Positions 1-12,376 are shown, numbered from the stretch's first letter. The stretch: DNA of 64,000 bases from Larix kaempferi (GCA_027924585.1 BSBM01000779.1:16350001-16414000); one strand, 5' to 3'. Program-made: numbers and translations. The notes: generated by a model from the letters alone, not told the origin.

Positions 1-54
1 TTGTGCACCACTTTTACCTCCTGGCATTCCATGCACCTGGCTATATACTCAACA
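1..54 (-). pseudogene. integrase zinc-binding domain fragment (gypsy #1)
   Basis: The reverse complement of the first ~50 bases reads YIARCMECQEVKVVH. This is the CxxC half of the HHCC zinc finger found at the N-terminus of Ty3/gypsy integrases. The rest of the integrase lies left of the window. Confidence 0.72.
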
Positions 55-477
55 ACCTATTTCTTCATTCCTAGACAAAAGTATTGACTTCTCACTATTG
101 CAATTGTCTTTTAGTATCCAAGGTGTCCTGCATATGGAACCTTATGCATCTCATTCATTATCAGTTCCTTAATTCAACAAAATTAGGAATATAAACTCTA
201 TTTTTATGCATAAGAAGTCCACCATCTTCCAATCTATATTCTTCATATTTCTTGTTGTACATTTTCTCGTTGCAATCCTTCTTTTACCTGTAGATAATAT
301 TCATTTGAGCTAACAACCTCAAGAATTTTGGTTCTTGAATCGGATTTACACATGCTAATGGTTGTAGCATGCATTTCATGTACTCTCATGCTGAGTCTCT
401 TTCCCTTTGTATATGTTTGATATCGAAATCAAACTCACAAATAAATTCCACCATATTGTCTACCTAGCATTTAAATT

Positions 478-720
478 CTATTTTTCAAACAAGTATTTCA
501 AGCCACTGTGATCTGTCCTTAATTCAAATTTCCTTCCCATAAGATAATGTCTCCACATCTTTAATCCATGCACTATAGCAACCAACTCTAAATCATGTGT
601 GACATAATTTTTCTCATGTTCCTTCAACTTCTCGGACTCATATAAAACCACATGCCCATTTTTCATAAGCACTCCACCAATTCCTTCTTTGCATACCACA
701 CATCTGTGCATACCACACAA
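478..720 (-). pseudogene. gypsy RNase H fragment (element #1)
   Basis: An 80-residue open stretch carries the RNase H hallmarks of Ty3/gypsy polyproteins: YESEKLKEHEKNY, then the DLELVAIVHGLKMWRHYL helix with its catalytic acidic residue, then LRTDHSGLKYLFEK. It lies immediately downstream (leftward) of the RT remnant, as expected for the family. The start Met is incidental; the domain is an internal part of a polyprotein. Confidence 0.85.
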
Positions 721-879
721 TATTCATTTAGATCAACAATTCTGAGAATTGGTGTACTAGTTAGTAATCTCTTTAGTTGCTGGAAATTTTCTTCACACCG
801 TGGATTCCATTCAAATTAACTCCTTTCTTTTGTAATGAGGTAATTGGATGTGCTACTTTTGAGAAGCCTTCTATGAATC

Positions 880-1669
880 TTATGTAATATCTAACCAATC
901 CCATAAATGATCTTACCTTGGATACATTCCTGGGTGTATGCCATCCCATGATAGCTTCAATCTTCCTTGGATCTACTGTTATCCCTTATTAAGATATGAT
1001 ATGTCCCAAATACTGAATTTGCTTATGATAAAATGAATATTTACTCAACTTAGCATAAATTTGATTCTCTCTTAGCACCTATAGTACTAATCTCAAATGC
1101 TCCTCATGCCCCGCCTCTGATTTTGAATAAATAAGAATGTCATCTAAGAATACAATGACAAACTTATCCAAATAATGTCTAAATATGCCAGTCATCAAGC
1201 ACATAAAGATAGTTGGTGCATTTGTTAACCCAAATGGTAGCACTACAAACTCATAATGACCATATATGGTTCTAAAAGATGTTTTGTTGATGTATCCTCA
1301 CTTGATGAGAGCCTAATCTCAAATATATATTTGATAAAATCCTTGTTCCCTTTGGTTGATCAAACAAGTCATGAATTATGGGAAAACAATATCTATTTTT
1401 CATAGTGACTCTATTTAACTTCTTGAAGTCAATACACAACGTCAACATCCATCCTTCTTCTTTACAAAAAGTATTAGTGCTCCCCAAAGTGACACACTTG
1501 CATGTGTGTATCCTTTCTTCAATAGTTCTTCTAGTTGCATTTGTAATTTGTTCAACTTAGGTGTACTCATTTTGTATGGAAATTTGGAAACTAAGGCAAC
1601 TCTAGGTACCAAGTTAATAGAAAAATCAATGTCCCTTTTAGGTGGCAAACTTGGTATTTCCTCAAACAC
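880..1669 (-). pseudogene. gypsy reverse transcriptase, frameshifted (element #1)
   Basis: The N-terminal fingers are read at 1669-1442 (an LVPRVALVSKFPYKMS segment ending FVKKKDGC). After a frameshift the palm follows at 1487-1272 (LCIDFKKLNRVTMKNRYCFP). The catalytic FLDDILIYS motif is still readable at about 1125-1150, with both aspartates kept, followed by a [10 protein letters not shown]-like segment. The RT is therefore broken by frameshifts, not by loss of the active site. It belongs to gypsy #1. Confidence 0.85.
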
Positions 1670-1783
1670 ATATGTTAATTGTTATAATACTGGAAAATAT
1701 TCCAAGATGGTGCCTTTACCCTTTTTTGGCTCCTCCACATAAGTTGCATACAATTAACATCCTTTCCTGAAACACCCTTTTAA

Positions 1784-2257
1784 CTATACAGCCGAAATTT
1801 TCCTTTTGGAAACAGGCCTTGGAATGCCTTTCACTTTCTTCTGCTCTCCTTCTTCGTCAAGACAAGTGAGAATCTTATTATGGCAATCTAAAATAACATG
1901 GTGTGCATCCATCCCATTAAGCACATCATAGGAACCAATAGGTATTATGTTTAGATCGACAAATGTATGGACTCCATTCATATCTAATGGACAACCCTTT
2001 ACTATGTCATTGATTCTTCGTTTGGTTCTAGTAGCCAACTGAACAAACCATGACTTATCATGCTTACTTTTCTTTAATTGAAATCTTTCAACCAAATTGG
2101 AAGCAATATAACTATGGATTGCCCCTGAATCAATTAAAATGGAAATAGGTTGATTGATAATATTACCTTCAACTTCAAACATATTGGATTGGTGCTCTAC
2201 TTGTCTGTTATCCATGGTTCCATAGATTTTGGGAATGTCTATGGACACATCCTCCAT
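1784..2257 (-). pseudogene. gypsy retropepsin-like aspartic protease (element #1)
   Basis: A 157-residue open stretch contains ISILIDSGAIHSYIASNLVE, with the DSG catalytic triplet of single-domain retroviral-type aspartic proteases. The expected flap and second-half segments follow (FVDLNIIPIGSYDVLNGMD). In a living element it would process the gag-pol polyprotein. It sits between the zinc knuckle and the RT. The catalytic residues look intact although the element is otherwise broken. Confidence 0.85.
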
Positions 2258-2299
2258 TGTACTTGCTTCTTGAATGTTCTACACACTTCTCATTATATC

Positions 2300-2405
2300 T
2301 CCCTTACGAGGATAATTTATGTACATATGATCTCCTTCGCATCCCCAACACTTGATTTTTTGCCTTGTTCCTTTTCCTCGAGAATCTACCATCTTGGATC
2401 TCTGT
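2300..2405 (-). pseudogene. degenerate gag zinc knuckle (element #1)
   Basis: The minus strand reads KCWGCEGDHMYINYP, close to a C-x2-C-x4-H-x4-C nucleocapsid knuckle but with the last cysteine replaced by tyrosine. It is preceded by a basic linker (RGKGTRQKIK). Its position between gag and protease supports the assignment. Confidence 0.62.
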
Positions 2406-2559
2406 TGAATCATATTGCTTTGTTGATATGAAATGGACGGATTCTTCAAGAATGGTGGCTTAGATCACCTTTTTCTCTGATCTCGCTTGTTACTCTTCTG
2501 ATCTCTCCAAAACTTCTGCAAATCAACCTTGCCTTTGCTCTGGTCATACATGCATTTGG

Positions 2560-3405
2560 CCTTTGGAATTGCTTCTTCAAGTCTTGGGTTCATCAAGTTG
2601 AAGTATGTCTCTGTAAAATGAAGGCAATCCACTCAAAAATCATAGTATTTTTACCTTCTCATCCTTAAGAAAACCAACATACCTAAGCAATATCAAAAAC
2701 TTCCTTTCATACTCTTCCATAGTCATGTTTTCAAGCTTGAGTTCAAAGAACTCCTCCATCTTCTTCTCATAATAGTGTTGAGATAGATACTTCTGTTGAA
2801 ATTACTTCTTGAAATGCTTCCATGTGATCTTCTTTTCATTGATATGATTTATTTTGACTAGTTGATCCCACCAAATGAAATCCTTTACCTACAAATTGTA
2901 AATGGCAATTCTTGCTTCCATATTAGAGGAGTAGCCATGTAATTGGAGATATTTCCTCATTCCCAGTAACCAAGCTTCAACGTCTTCTCCCTTCTTATGC
3001 CCATCATCAAAAGTGTGTGTATTAATCTTCCTAGTCTCACCTTTTATATCTTTCTCTGCGTGTCTTCTTTTTTGATGTCTGGTTGAATACATTTATGGGT
3101 TGCTCTTTAATTCTCCATATGAGTAGGACTTTCAAGCACATAAGATAGTGAGGAATAATATCTAGGACTCTTGGTAGCACACTTGAGCGTGTTGATATTT
3201 CATGGGATATCTTCTTGGAATGTTCTCTATCTTCTTTCTCATGGAATGAGGTCGATCCAACTTGCATTTTCCTCTGCACTAAATTCAAGCTCTGCATTAG
3301 CTGGGCATTCAACTGGTTTTGTTGCCCCCAAGCCCTCAACATTCTTTCATTATGAGCTGTAAAATTATGTACTTCCATCCTCAATCTTTTCATGGTTTCC
3401 ACCAA
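2560..3405 (-). pseudogene. gypsy gag remnant (element #1)
   Basis: Two overlapping minus-strand open stretches (3405-3037 and 3092-2889) give a charged, glutamine-rich N-terminal region (RLRMEVHNFTAHNERMLRA). A capsid-like segment with KKGEDVEAWLLGMRKYLQLHG then follows, the usual plant gypsy gag pattern of a charged residue before xWLxxMxxYLQxHxY. Further leftward the reading continues with stops to about 2560. The gag assignment rests on this motif and on its position before the knuckle and protease. Confidence 0.72.
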
Positions 3406-3599
3406 CTCTATTGGTTCAATGTTAGCTCTATGCCCATTAGACTATGTTTCCTCATTTCCCACACTGATATTCTATCGCATGGCTTCTTATTCAAGGTTGT
3501 ATGGAAGTTCCCTGTCTCCCATTTTACTTTTTCAACTTTCTTCTATATTGTGTCTAATGCAACCATGCAACATGTAACTTGTAACATATTGTTGTAGCT

Positions 3600-4852
3600 G
3601 TGATTTGAAATGTGTTCATACATCAAATTTGTTAGTTAAACTTTATTTCCAAAATTCAATAAAAATTTCATGCATATATAAGAATTTTGGAAACTATTAA
3701 TATGACATTTTTGTCAAATTATATCCACATGCCCTTTTTCTGTCCAATTTATGAAAAGACATGACACACGTATTTATAATCTAATTACTATTCTTTATCC
3801 TCTTATTGATACTATTTCCAAGACTGCAGCCATTTCCATTTCTAAACTCAGAGATGAAAGTTACAGCTATCCAAAATTAGAAAATTTACCCAATTTTGCA
3901 TTGTTCCTATAGCTGCACTTAATATGGGAAACCAACTTCAGAGACCTATAGAAGAAATGTGTGAAGAACTATAAATTTTTTTTATATCGAGCATTGATAG
4001 CCCATAATATTTTCAGTACTTAGACAATCATATTTATGGTCTGATGCACCATCCAATTTCTATTAAGTTATGGAATTGTGAACTTTTAACTTTTTCATTT
4101 TCTCAAGACTTGGAATTTTTAGCAGAAACTGCTATCTCACAAACTAAACATGTATGGTAAAACTTCCTCTAACTAAATTTTTTCATCTCGACAAGTAGGT
4201 AAAAGGTTAATATCATAAATATTTTTGATTTCTCCATCCGGGGTCAATTTTACCTCTAAATTTTCCAAAATCGTACTTCCGCACACCCAAATAATGGATT
4301 TTGGCCTTCTTTTGCACCTAGACTTCACACCTTTTGGAATTTGGCCATAAGCCACCAGAGTTATCTACATGCATGAACCATGAATATACCATAACGGATT
4401 CATCCCCAACATAGCCTCGGTTCGGTCATTGGTTATGCACCTTCAAAAACCACTAATTCAATTTATTTGTAAAACTGGAGCAAAATGGGCCCGTGCCCCT
4501 CACTAGAAGTTCTATAGTCCTCCTTGATGGCATCAAAATGCCATGAGTCTCATCGAATTCTAAGCTAAATTGCTCCTATTATGTACAAAAAATTTCGAGT
4601 TCAAGATTTTTTTAAACTTTTATGTACTGTTGATGTGGCTACCCATGTTGCAGTAAGGTCCTACATGTCATCACTAGGTGCGGCCATGCCATTCACTGCC
4701 TTTGCTCTATCATCTTACTTCTTCACAATCCTTCCATGTCCTCGCAACTCATTCAAACATTTATGGCATTGGTTTTCTCTTCACACATGCCATTACACGC
4801 GTGGACCATTGTGCCCACAAATGGTCTAGATTTGTTCTCACATGGACCCAAA
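3600..4852. other. no gene recognised
   Basis: AT-rich sequence with only short chance reading frames. I see no domain, tRNA, LTR boundary or repeat that I can support. Confidence 0.6.
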
Positions 4853-5165
4853 TTAAATCTCAGTCCTTCACGCCAATACCCCTCGTGATAAGGTATGATC
4901 ATGTTTTCATGTGTGAAATTTCACAATCACATGATTCAACATGTGATTAAATCTCAGTTTTTCATGGCAATACCCCTCATAATAAGGTACAATCATCTTT
5001 TCATGTGCAAACAGTCATGATCGCACGATGCAACATATGCAATTAAATCTCAGTCATTCATGGAAATACCCCTCAGAATAAGGTACAATCATCTTTTCAT
5101 GCATGAATGGTCATGATAGCACAATGCAACATGTGTGATTAAATCTCAGCCATTCGTGGGAGGGG
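4853..5165. repeat. ~95-bp tandem repeat, about 3.3 copies
   Basis: Copies begin with ATTAAATCTCAG at about 4853, 4946, 5041 and 5138. The conserved parts are CAATACCCCTC, ATAAGGTACAATCATCTTTT and a GATTCAACATGTG-type end. Copies differ at many scattered positions, so the array is old. Confidence 0.85.
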
Positions 5166-5460
5166 TACACCTACTATCCTTCGATGAACTATTTTTGCGT
5201 GAATGGCTCAGAGCTAAATATATGACTTGATCGGGGAAATTCCCATCACCCTCAATTATGTGATCGCATATTTATGATGCCATTATACAGTCATGGTTTG
5301 ACACATTAAAAATTGATCATTCTAATTCCTAGATATGCATGTCTGATGTATGAAAAATAAAATATGAATGAGACAAAGTGAAACCTGGAGTAGTTGGTTG
5401 ATGAGTGACCTTGTAAGTGAGAACTAAGTTATAATTATTGTGTTGTTTGTGAGGCATGTC

Positions 5461-6192
5461 TCTTTGGTTAGTGATATGATGCAAAGTGTTATAATTTGTT
5501 TCCATTATGAGTCTTTGTTGTAATATTGGTGTAGTCAACGAATGTCTTAGAGTCACTATTGTATCATGTTAATTCTATTTAACGTCTTCTATAAATTGCA
5601 AGTTGTGATGACCACACCTACAATGCTAGCAAAAGGTGTTTTGACAAGAAACGAATCAACGAGGAAGAGTTCATGGAGTTGTTATGTGAAGTGTTCTCAT
5701 TTGTTTTGTTTGATAATGTGGATGGTAGCTTTGTTGTTTCCAGAAATCCAACTGGTGTCACCACTCTCTATATAGTTTGGGGCTAAGATGGATCAATCTA
5801 GTTTGCCTAAAAATGAAAGCTATGCATGTATTTTTGGTTATTGTTATGATCCCAAGTGCTATAATTTGTTTCCATTATGAGTCTGTGCTGAAAGATTAGT
5901 CAACCAATATCTTAGAGGCACTTTTGTAACATCATAACTCTATTATACATATTCTATCAACTGCAAGCTATGATGACGACACCTACAGTGCCAACAAAAG
6001 GTGTTTTCACAGGAAACAAATCATTAGGGAAGAGTTCATGGAGTTGTTATGAAAAGTGTTCTCATTTGTTTTATTTGATAACGTGGATGGTAGCTTTGTT
6101 GTTGCCATAAACCCAATTGGTGCCAGCCTTCTCTATATAGGTTGGGGCCAAGATGGATCAATCTAGCCCTCAAAAATGAAAGCTCTGCATGA
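5461..6192. repeat. tandem duplication of a ~365-bp unit
   Basis: Unit 1 (5461-5830) and unit 2 (5831-6192) align end to end. Shared landmarks are TATAATTTGTTTCCATTATG, AAAGGTGTTTT, AGAGTTCATGGAGTTGTTAT, GATGGTAGCTTTGTTGTT and AAGATGGATCAATCTAG. Differences are scattered substitutions. There is no open frame common to both, so the duplicated material is probably non-coding or a decayed coding fragment. Confidence 0.88.
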
Positions 6193-9100
6193 TGATGGTG
6201 AATATTTTGAAATATTTCCTCCTAAAAATTTATATTCCAATAAAGTAGAAGGAATGTGAACATGGCACTACCCACCTTGGTATTTGGAAGCTATGCCATC
6301 TACTCGTTATGATTCCTTGGCTCTTCGAAAAGAATTTGAGTGTGTTGTGATTAAAAGGTTCATGACAGATGTTCCTTGTAGGCTATAGTGTTTGGATGCA
6401 TTGATTTAATCATTAGTTACTGTAGTTGTTTCCCATTATTTGGGAGGCATGGAGGTTGCACAAGAGTGGGGATCAAAACATTCCTTCTCCATTGGTTTAC
6501 ATAGATCTCCTAACTAAATTGTTGGAAAATAAGTCGCAAAGAGTCTAGATACTAGATACCATACATCATGAATTTCATTTTTCTATCCATGATGGGATTG
6601 ATGCAATTGCAAGAGGCACAATTGTTGAGCGAGTCACTTTTCGTAACCAAGTCAAGGTAATTTATGGTGTCTAAGGTGAGTTAATCAAAGATGCTACGAT
6701 GAGTGTTACAGTTTGTAGGGGATAAGGATATTGTTGGTACAATAATTGTGGAGAATGCTAGAAAAGATCTTTCACTGGAAGATGTAGAGAAAGAACATAA
6801 AGACCAATGAATGGTTGTGCTTGCCTTTGACAAGATATAATGGTGGGCGATGCTTGGTCGGGATTTGGTTTAAAGAGAAATCCCAACTAAATCAAGAGCC
6901 AAGAATGGCCCAATAAAGGTAAAGAAGGACTCTACTAGCCTTTGTATGCATTTAAATACATCATAGCATTGGTCACTGCCTTGTATAATCTCCTTACTCA
7001 ACAATATTGGAATATGCTTTGGTGAGGATTATGTTTCATATTGATATGAAAACTATGGAAGCAAAAGCAAGGTGAAAATAGAATGCATTGCATTGTAAAT
7101 ATAAATAGTATTAATAACCACAACGATTATGTTCTTACCTGCAAAAGCATTCCATGTAGTTGCAGACACTCAAGATTGGGAAGTCTCCATAATATATTGT
7201 GCTATGATATTATGTTGCCTGGAATGTTGGGCGATATGCTACTGAATTAAGAGCTAGGTGATATTATACTAAGATTGTTATTTGGTCTAACCCCATAACA
7301 CAACTAAACACTTGTTTACATTTCAAAATTGATCCAACACATGGTTTGTTGGCATGATCCCATGACACCTTTAGAAACAAGCTTGTGCCCAACACCTCCA
7401 CTAGCTATATTTATCATTGCATGCCAAGCATGTGAAACACCAATGTCGATAAGTGGAAAAGGGGACTTAGCATAAACACATCATCCTCACTCAATGACTT
7501 GAAACATGGTAAAATTAAATGCTTGCTCACATTTCAAAATTATTATATTGAGTCATTTTCTCACCTAAATATTTATGGCTACATGCATAACACGTGGAAC
7601 ACTTTCAATGAATAAGGTCCTATCAAGTAAGTTCCTCAGTTGCTTGGTTCCATTTAGTTGCAGATCATAGATGGCTAGTGGAACTCCCTCTTGGGATGGT
7701 AGGTGGGATAGCACTTACAGTAATTAGCACTTGCTTCACTTTTGATGAAGACATGGCTCCTAATCTATAGGCATGTTGATACCCAACTCAATGCAATTAC
7801 TATATTGCTTTGTAGAGATCTATGTATGTGCTTCTAGGTCACATTTTTAGACTAATGAAATTTTAGTTTTCACAAAGCTCAATTAAAATTTGAAGTGATG
7901 TGATTCACATGAGAAAGAGATAGAGAGTGCTTCAACTGCCATCATTGAGGGAGATTAAAGATATAAAAAAAAGGTACACCTTGGTGAGATCTGTTTCATC
8001 CATTGTTACGAGGTTGAGCTTCATATGTTGTGTGTAGGAGTTCTATGTTAATCTGTTCGGTGCAAATATCCTATCGCTAATGGTTTTGAGTAATCCATCC
8101 TAATCACCATCTAGGGTTAAGCATGAAGCTTTAAAGGGTTAGTTGCACCACGTAGCACAAAGTCGACTATAGTCATAGCAACCACCACTCTCAGTGGTCA
8201 TATAGTAAATGTTGAGCACCACAAACATAATAGATAGAGAGAGTTTAGCATATTTTCATAATTTTAGTAGACTATAAAGACAACATTTGGCTCCAATAAA
8301 TGGGATTTCCCTACATTCATAAAGATAGATTGGAGCTTGTCTACATTGGTGTAAAGGTTCATGAGGTAACCAACCCTCTTTGCACATTTTAATGATAAAA
8401 GTAATTCCATGATAGAACCTGTTGGCAAAGTGAGAAAGGTAAAGAAAAAATTTACAAAATCTTTTCCCGCTTTTGGAATCTAACTCTCTAACTATGTTTC
8501 TTTCCCTCATGTTGTTGTAGAGAACAAATATCTCAAGTTTGCTTTTGCTTCGTTTAATTTCCCGGCTTATACTTCTTTCAAAATAGGGTCTTATTATTAT
8601 TTTCTTGAGATTTCAATTTCTTTTCTATCTATAGTAAAGCAATACTTATGCCCCCATTTTCAAATCAATATTATGATATTATGTAGCACTTTAGTCCCTA
8701 TTTAGTTTAGAGAGAGCACTCTATTTCGGTAACTAGAGAAAGAGAGTTATCCCACTCACGGTCACCTCACAAATAAAATGGAAAAAACTATAGTACAAAG
8801 TAGACCAAATATATCCAAAGCAGGAAAATCAAATTCGGTTTGCAACTGCAATGGATCTTTGCATTTTTTTAATATGTAATGAGCTATAATTTTGTAAGTT
8901 TGGCAAGGAACCTTATAACCTTGAACATGGATATAACATCTTGGATGGGCAAGTCCCAATTTCAATCTCTCATTACCGAAAGCATTCCAAAGACGATTGT
9001 GGATTGAACATGCATGGTATCTGGAATCCCAAAAACTGAAGCTCCAACAATTCAATAGGGGACAAAGACAACTAAGGATAACATATTTTATACTCCATAG

Positions 9101-9750
9101 ATTTGTGAGGGGATGTAGATAGCTAAGGATAGCATATTTTTTGGTAAGTACATGTACTATTTTCAATAAGGGAAGGAAAATAAGAATTCAATTGCCTTTT
9201 GTTTTTGCACTCTTATTATAGGAATAAAGAAAAAATGAAATGACACTCTTGCAAGAGAACAAATATTGTCAAAGCAATGTCAACAATGAAATAACATTCA
9301 TGCCATACTAGTCGCTAGCAATGGAGCTAAGGCTAAGGTCATAAATGCCAATATTGACTATGATATGTTTAATTGAAGAACAAATAATAAGTTGAACAAA
9401 GTAATAGTAATAAAGTAATTGGCATACCAAACATACCATGTTTATGTGCATCTGCATACAAAGCATCTATGTGCATCAAGAAAGTGTTTTCAGCACAAAG
9501 CGAAGCAACATACAGTGTTTTTAATAATTCTAATACTCAGTCACTTATAGCCATAGTCGGCATTGTTTTGAGCACGTTTTGAGTCAACATGAAAATAAGG
9601 TGGTGATAAGGCAGTGTTGGTGTTAGTTTCGATGGAGGCAGTGTCAGAACAACCTCCTTTATTTATAAGGAAAGCATTCATTAAATGATGTCCAACGTAT
9701 TACCACTTCAAAACCTATGGAAATTGAAGTGGAAATGAAAATTATCCAAA
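6193..9750. other. no gene recognised
   Basis: Low-GC sequence with many stops in all frames. The open stretches of 84 and 134 codons on the minus strand (8256-8510 and 8762-9166) show no domain I recognise and no repeated or conserved motif. Nothing here is supported as a gene. Confidence 0.55.
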
Positions 9751-9908
9751 CTAATAGACAACATTGGGAAATATCATCTAAAACTACTCCCTGCATACAC
9801 ATGGCAAACAAAAATAAAATTGTCCTATGTTGAACTTTGTAGAAGTGAATGAAATTTCACTACATTGGATCAATGACAAGTTATTAATGGTTCAAAGCTC
9901 TAAAATCA
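9751..9908. repeat. 158-bp direct repeat, left copy, abutting an LTR element
   Basis: Starts CTAATAGACAAC and ends CAAAGCTCTAAAATCA, five bases before the left LTR. The matching copy at 12377-12534 starts at the first base after the right LTR. By eye the two differ at 11 of 158 positions with no gaps. Confidence 0.9.
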
Positions 9909-9913
9909 TTAAA

Positions 9914-10488
9914 TGATCTAAATTGTAGGGGGACATATGCTCTAAATTCGGATGTATAAGCCATAAAAGCATTAAATGGAGAGGCCACTCTCTCCCATTC
10001 ATCATAAAAGCATTAAATGGAGAGGTCATCCTCTCTCGTCTATGGTTTTGGAATCTTCCATGCAACCAACATTTTAGAATACACCCATCCATGTTATTTA
10101 GAAGCCCATGGTTTTGTTCCATGGTATGGCTTCAAGGCACAATGTAATAATATTATATAAAGGGATTTACGTCTTCTCAATAAAGCAAGCTATTATTTTT
10201 GGCATCCTACCTTTCTCTTATTGTATTGAGTTATTATTGGGTTATTGGATCTGAGTGCCTTTCTTAGTATAGTTTGAGAGGTGAGACTCAAAGAACCATC
10301 TTTGAGCCTCACCCCTCCATGTGGCATAATTACTCTATATTTCTCTGTCCAGGATTTTCACAGCCCAGATCTCGGTGATGTGTCTTTCTCACAGCTGATC
10401 CATATTCCACTTCAACTTTGAGGTTATCGCTTTTCCTCCTCTCTCGGCATTCAAGTCTTATGGGTCTCATCCCCCAATATCTGGATTA
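9914..10488 (+). repeat. 5' LTR of the non-autonomous element
   Basis: Begins TGATCTAAATT and ends ATATCTGGATTA. It carries a TATA box (TTATATAAAGG, about 10152) and an AATAAAG polyadenylation-type signal (about 10180), so U3, R and U5 can be placed. A 50-bp segment with CATTAAATGGAGAGG is repeated twice near its left end. Confidence 0.9.
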
Positions 10489-10489
10489 G

Positions 10490-10510
10490 TGGTATTAGAG
10501 TAGGTACGCT
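10490..10510 (+). other. primer-binding site, initiator-Met tRNA type
   Basis: TGGTATTAGAGTAGGTACG matches the common plant LTR-element primer site (TGGTATCAGAGC...) with substitutions. It begins one base after the LTR end, which fixes the transcription direction as plus. Confidence 0.8.
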
Positions 10511-10824
10511 CTCATTCATAACAACGGTTTGAAGCTTACTATGGGTTCAAATATTTTTCTACCATTGGATCTTTGTTCACCATTACAAAGAGAACCATAC
10601 ATGGATCTAATACATCCATTGGTATGCAACATTTTTCAGTAATTTATAGGGTGTCCATGTTTCCCATGGAGGTTTCACTACCTCTGCAACAACCCATGCG
10701 CTCTACAAACCCTTAGCCCTCTACATTCGACACTCTCACATTCACTAAACTTTAGAGGGATGATGTGAAACTTATAGGATGTTTAATAGGGTCTACCATA
10801 ACTCATTTGAAAACAAAATTTATC

Positions 10825-11275
10825 ATCTCAAATGGGTATTTCACGGAATTTCATTTCGTTTCCTGGTTTGTGAGATATGCTTGTTTGAAGTATCACATGT
10901 TTGTACACAATGCGGTCGCACGAACAACAAATTTAAACAAATGTTATAGACTCCACAGAATGTTTCATATGCTATATAATAGCTCATTAGAAATATATTT
11001 TCGTCAAATAAAATGGGTATTTCACGGTTCTTCATTTGGCTTTATGGTTTGAGAGATATCATCGACTGAAGCAACATATGTCTGCCAAATAGTGCATGTG
11101 CGTCTTTTGAGCTTCAACAAACATTTTCTCACTCCCTGGGCCACCACAGAGAAAGTATGTTATATGGATGGAAATGTCTCTTCGATATCTCAAATGGGTC
11201 TTCAACGGAATTCAATTTCATCATTTGCATCAGAAGCTACAAATGGATTTGCAGCAAGACATCAACTACACCAAA
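10825..11275 (+). repeat. ~181-bp tandem repeat in the element interior, about 2.5 copies
   Basis: The landmark AAATGGGTATTTCACGG recurs at about 10830, 11012 and (as AAATGGGTCTTCAACGG) 11192. It is followed in each copy by TTCATTT and, in the first two, by a GTTTGTGAGATAT-like segment. Spacing is 181 bp each time. Confidence 0.82.
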
Positions 11276-11324
11276 GATATGAATTAAATTTTCAATTTTT
11301 GGACTTTTCTTAAATCCTACTGTA

Positions 11325-11710
11325 ATCATGGTTATGGGTTAACCACAAAAAACCCATGGTTATGGGTCAACCACGCAAAACCCATGGCTATGGGGCAACC
11401 AAGCAAAACCCACAATTATGTATTGTAATCACGATTATGGGTCAACCACACAAAACCCACGGTTATGGGTCAACCACACAAAACCCACAATTATGGGTCA
11501 ACCATACAAAACCGACGGTTATGGGGCAACCACACAATACCCACAGTTATGTATTGTAATCACGGCTATGGGGAAACCACACAAAACCCACAGTTATGTA
11601 TTGTAATCACGGTTATGGTTCAACCACACAAAACCCACAGTTATGAATTGTAATCATGGTTATGAGTCAACCACACAAAACCCATGGTTATGGTTAACCA
11701 CACAAAACCA
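11325..11710 (+). repeat. 28-bp minisatellite inside the LTR element
   Basis: GGTTATGGGTCAACCACACA followed by AAACCCAC is repeated with variation about a dozen times, some copies separated by TATTGTAATCACGG spacers. Because 28 is not a multiple of three and the unit has no stop, all three plus frames stay open. This explains three overlapping 62-67 codon frames that are not genes. Confidence 0.93.
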
Positions 11711-11786
11711 TTATCTTCATTGGTAACTAGCACAGTGTAATCATGGGTCTCTTTTTAGCATGAAATGATGGGGACCATCATTTTCT

Positions 11787-11799
11787 AAGGGGGGAGGAA
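11787..11799 (+). other. polypurine tract
   Basis: AAGGGGGGAGGAA immediately precedes the right LTR, as needed for plus-strand DNA priming. Confidence 0.85.
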
Positions 11800-12376
11800 T
11801 GATCTAAATTTTAGGGGGGCGTATGGTCTAAATTCGGATGTATAAGTCATAAAAGCATTAAATGGAGAGGCCACCCTCTCCCATTCATCATAAAAACATT
11901 AAATGGAGAGGCCACCCTCTCTCATCCATGGTTTTGGAATCTTCCATGCAACCCACAGTTTAGAATACACCCATCCATGGTATTTGGTAGCCCATGGTTT
12001 TGTTCCATGGTATGGCTTCAAGACACATTGTAATAATATTATATAAAGGGCTTTATGCCTTCTCAATAAAGCAAGCTATTATTTTTGGCATCCTACATTT
12101 CTCTTATTTTATTGATTTATTATTGGGTTATTGGTTCTGAGTGCCTTTCTTAGTATAGTTTGAGAGGTGGGGCTCAAAGAACCCTGTTTGAGCCTCACGC
12201 CTCCATGTGGCATATTTACTATATGTTTCTCTCTATCTAGTCTTTTCACAGCCCAGATCTCGCTCCTATGTCTTTCTCACAACTAATCCATAGTCCACTT
12301 CAGCTTTGAGGCTATCTCTTCTCCTCATCGCTTGGCATTCAAGTCTTTCGGGTCTCAGCCCCAAATATCTGGATCA
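11800..12376 (+). repeat. 3' LTR of the non-autonomous element
   Basis: Begins TGATCTAAATT and ends ATATCTGGATCA. It aligns along its whole length with 9914-10488, including the TATA box (about 12039) and the AATAAAG signal (about 12065). Confidence 0.92.

Larger units (their letters stand above)
1..3405 (-). mobile_element. Ty3/gypsy retrotransposon #1, decayed, cut by the left window edge
   Basis: Reading leftward on the minus strand, the order is gag (about 3405-2560), a degenerate zinc knuckle, retropepsin (2257-1784), reverse transcriptase (1669-880), RNase H (720-478) and the zinc-binding start of integrase (about 50-1). This protease-RT-RNaseH-integrase order defines Ty3/gypsy. No reading frame is continuous: frameshifts and stops separate every domain. 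The integrase core and the 3' LTR lie beyond position 1. I could not recognise a 5' LTR or primer site to the right of 3405, so that end is undefined. Confidence 0.88.
9914..12376 (+). mobile_element. non-autonomous LTR retrotransposon (TRIM/LARD-like), structurally complete
   Basis: Two direct LTRs of 575 and 577 bp flank about 1.3 kb of internal DNA. A primer-binding site follows the left LTR (TGGTATTAGAGTAGG, close to the initiator-Met tRNA complement). A polypurine tract AAGGGGGGAGGAA directly precedes the right LTR. The right LTR runs TG...CA; the left ends TA at the equivalent place. The interior has no gag or pol motif, only two kinds of tandem repeat, so mobilisation would have needed enzymes from another element. 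The LTRs are about 94 percent identical over the first 112 bp, counted by eye. Confidence 0.9.

Noticed and set aside
4853-6192. CRISPR-like array
   Set aside because: Repeats are long, diverged and directly adjacent without unique spacers; the setting is a plant nuclear genome.
8762-9166. 134-codon minus-strand open frame
   Set aside because: No domain, irregular composition, and no support from conservation or repeats; a chance frame in AT-rich DNA.
11356-11653. Repeat-containing protein genes in three frames
   Set aside because: Produced by a stop-free 28-bp minisatellite within a non-coding LTR-element interior.
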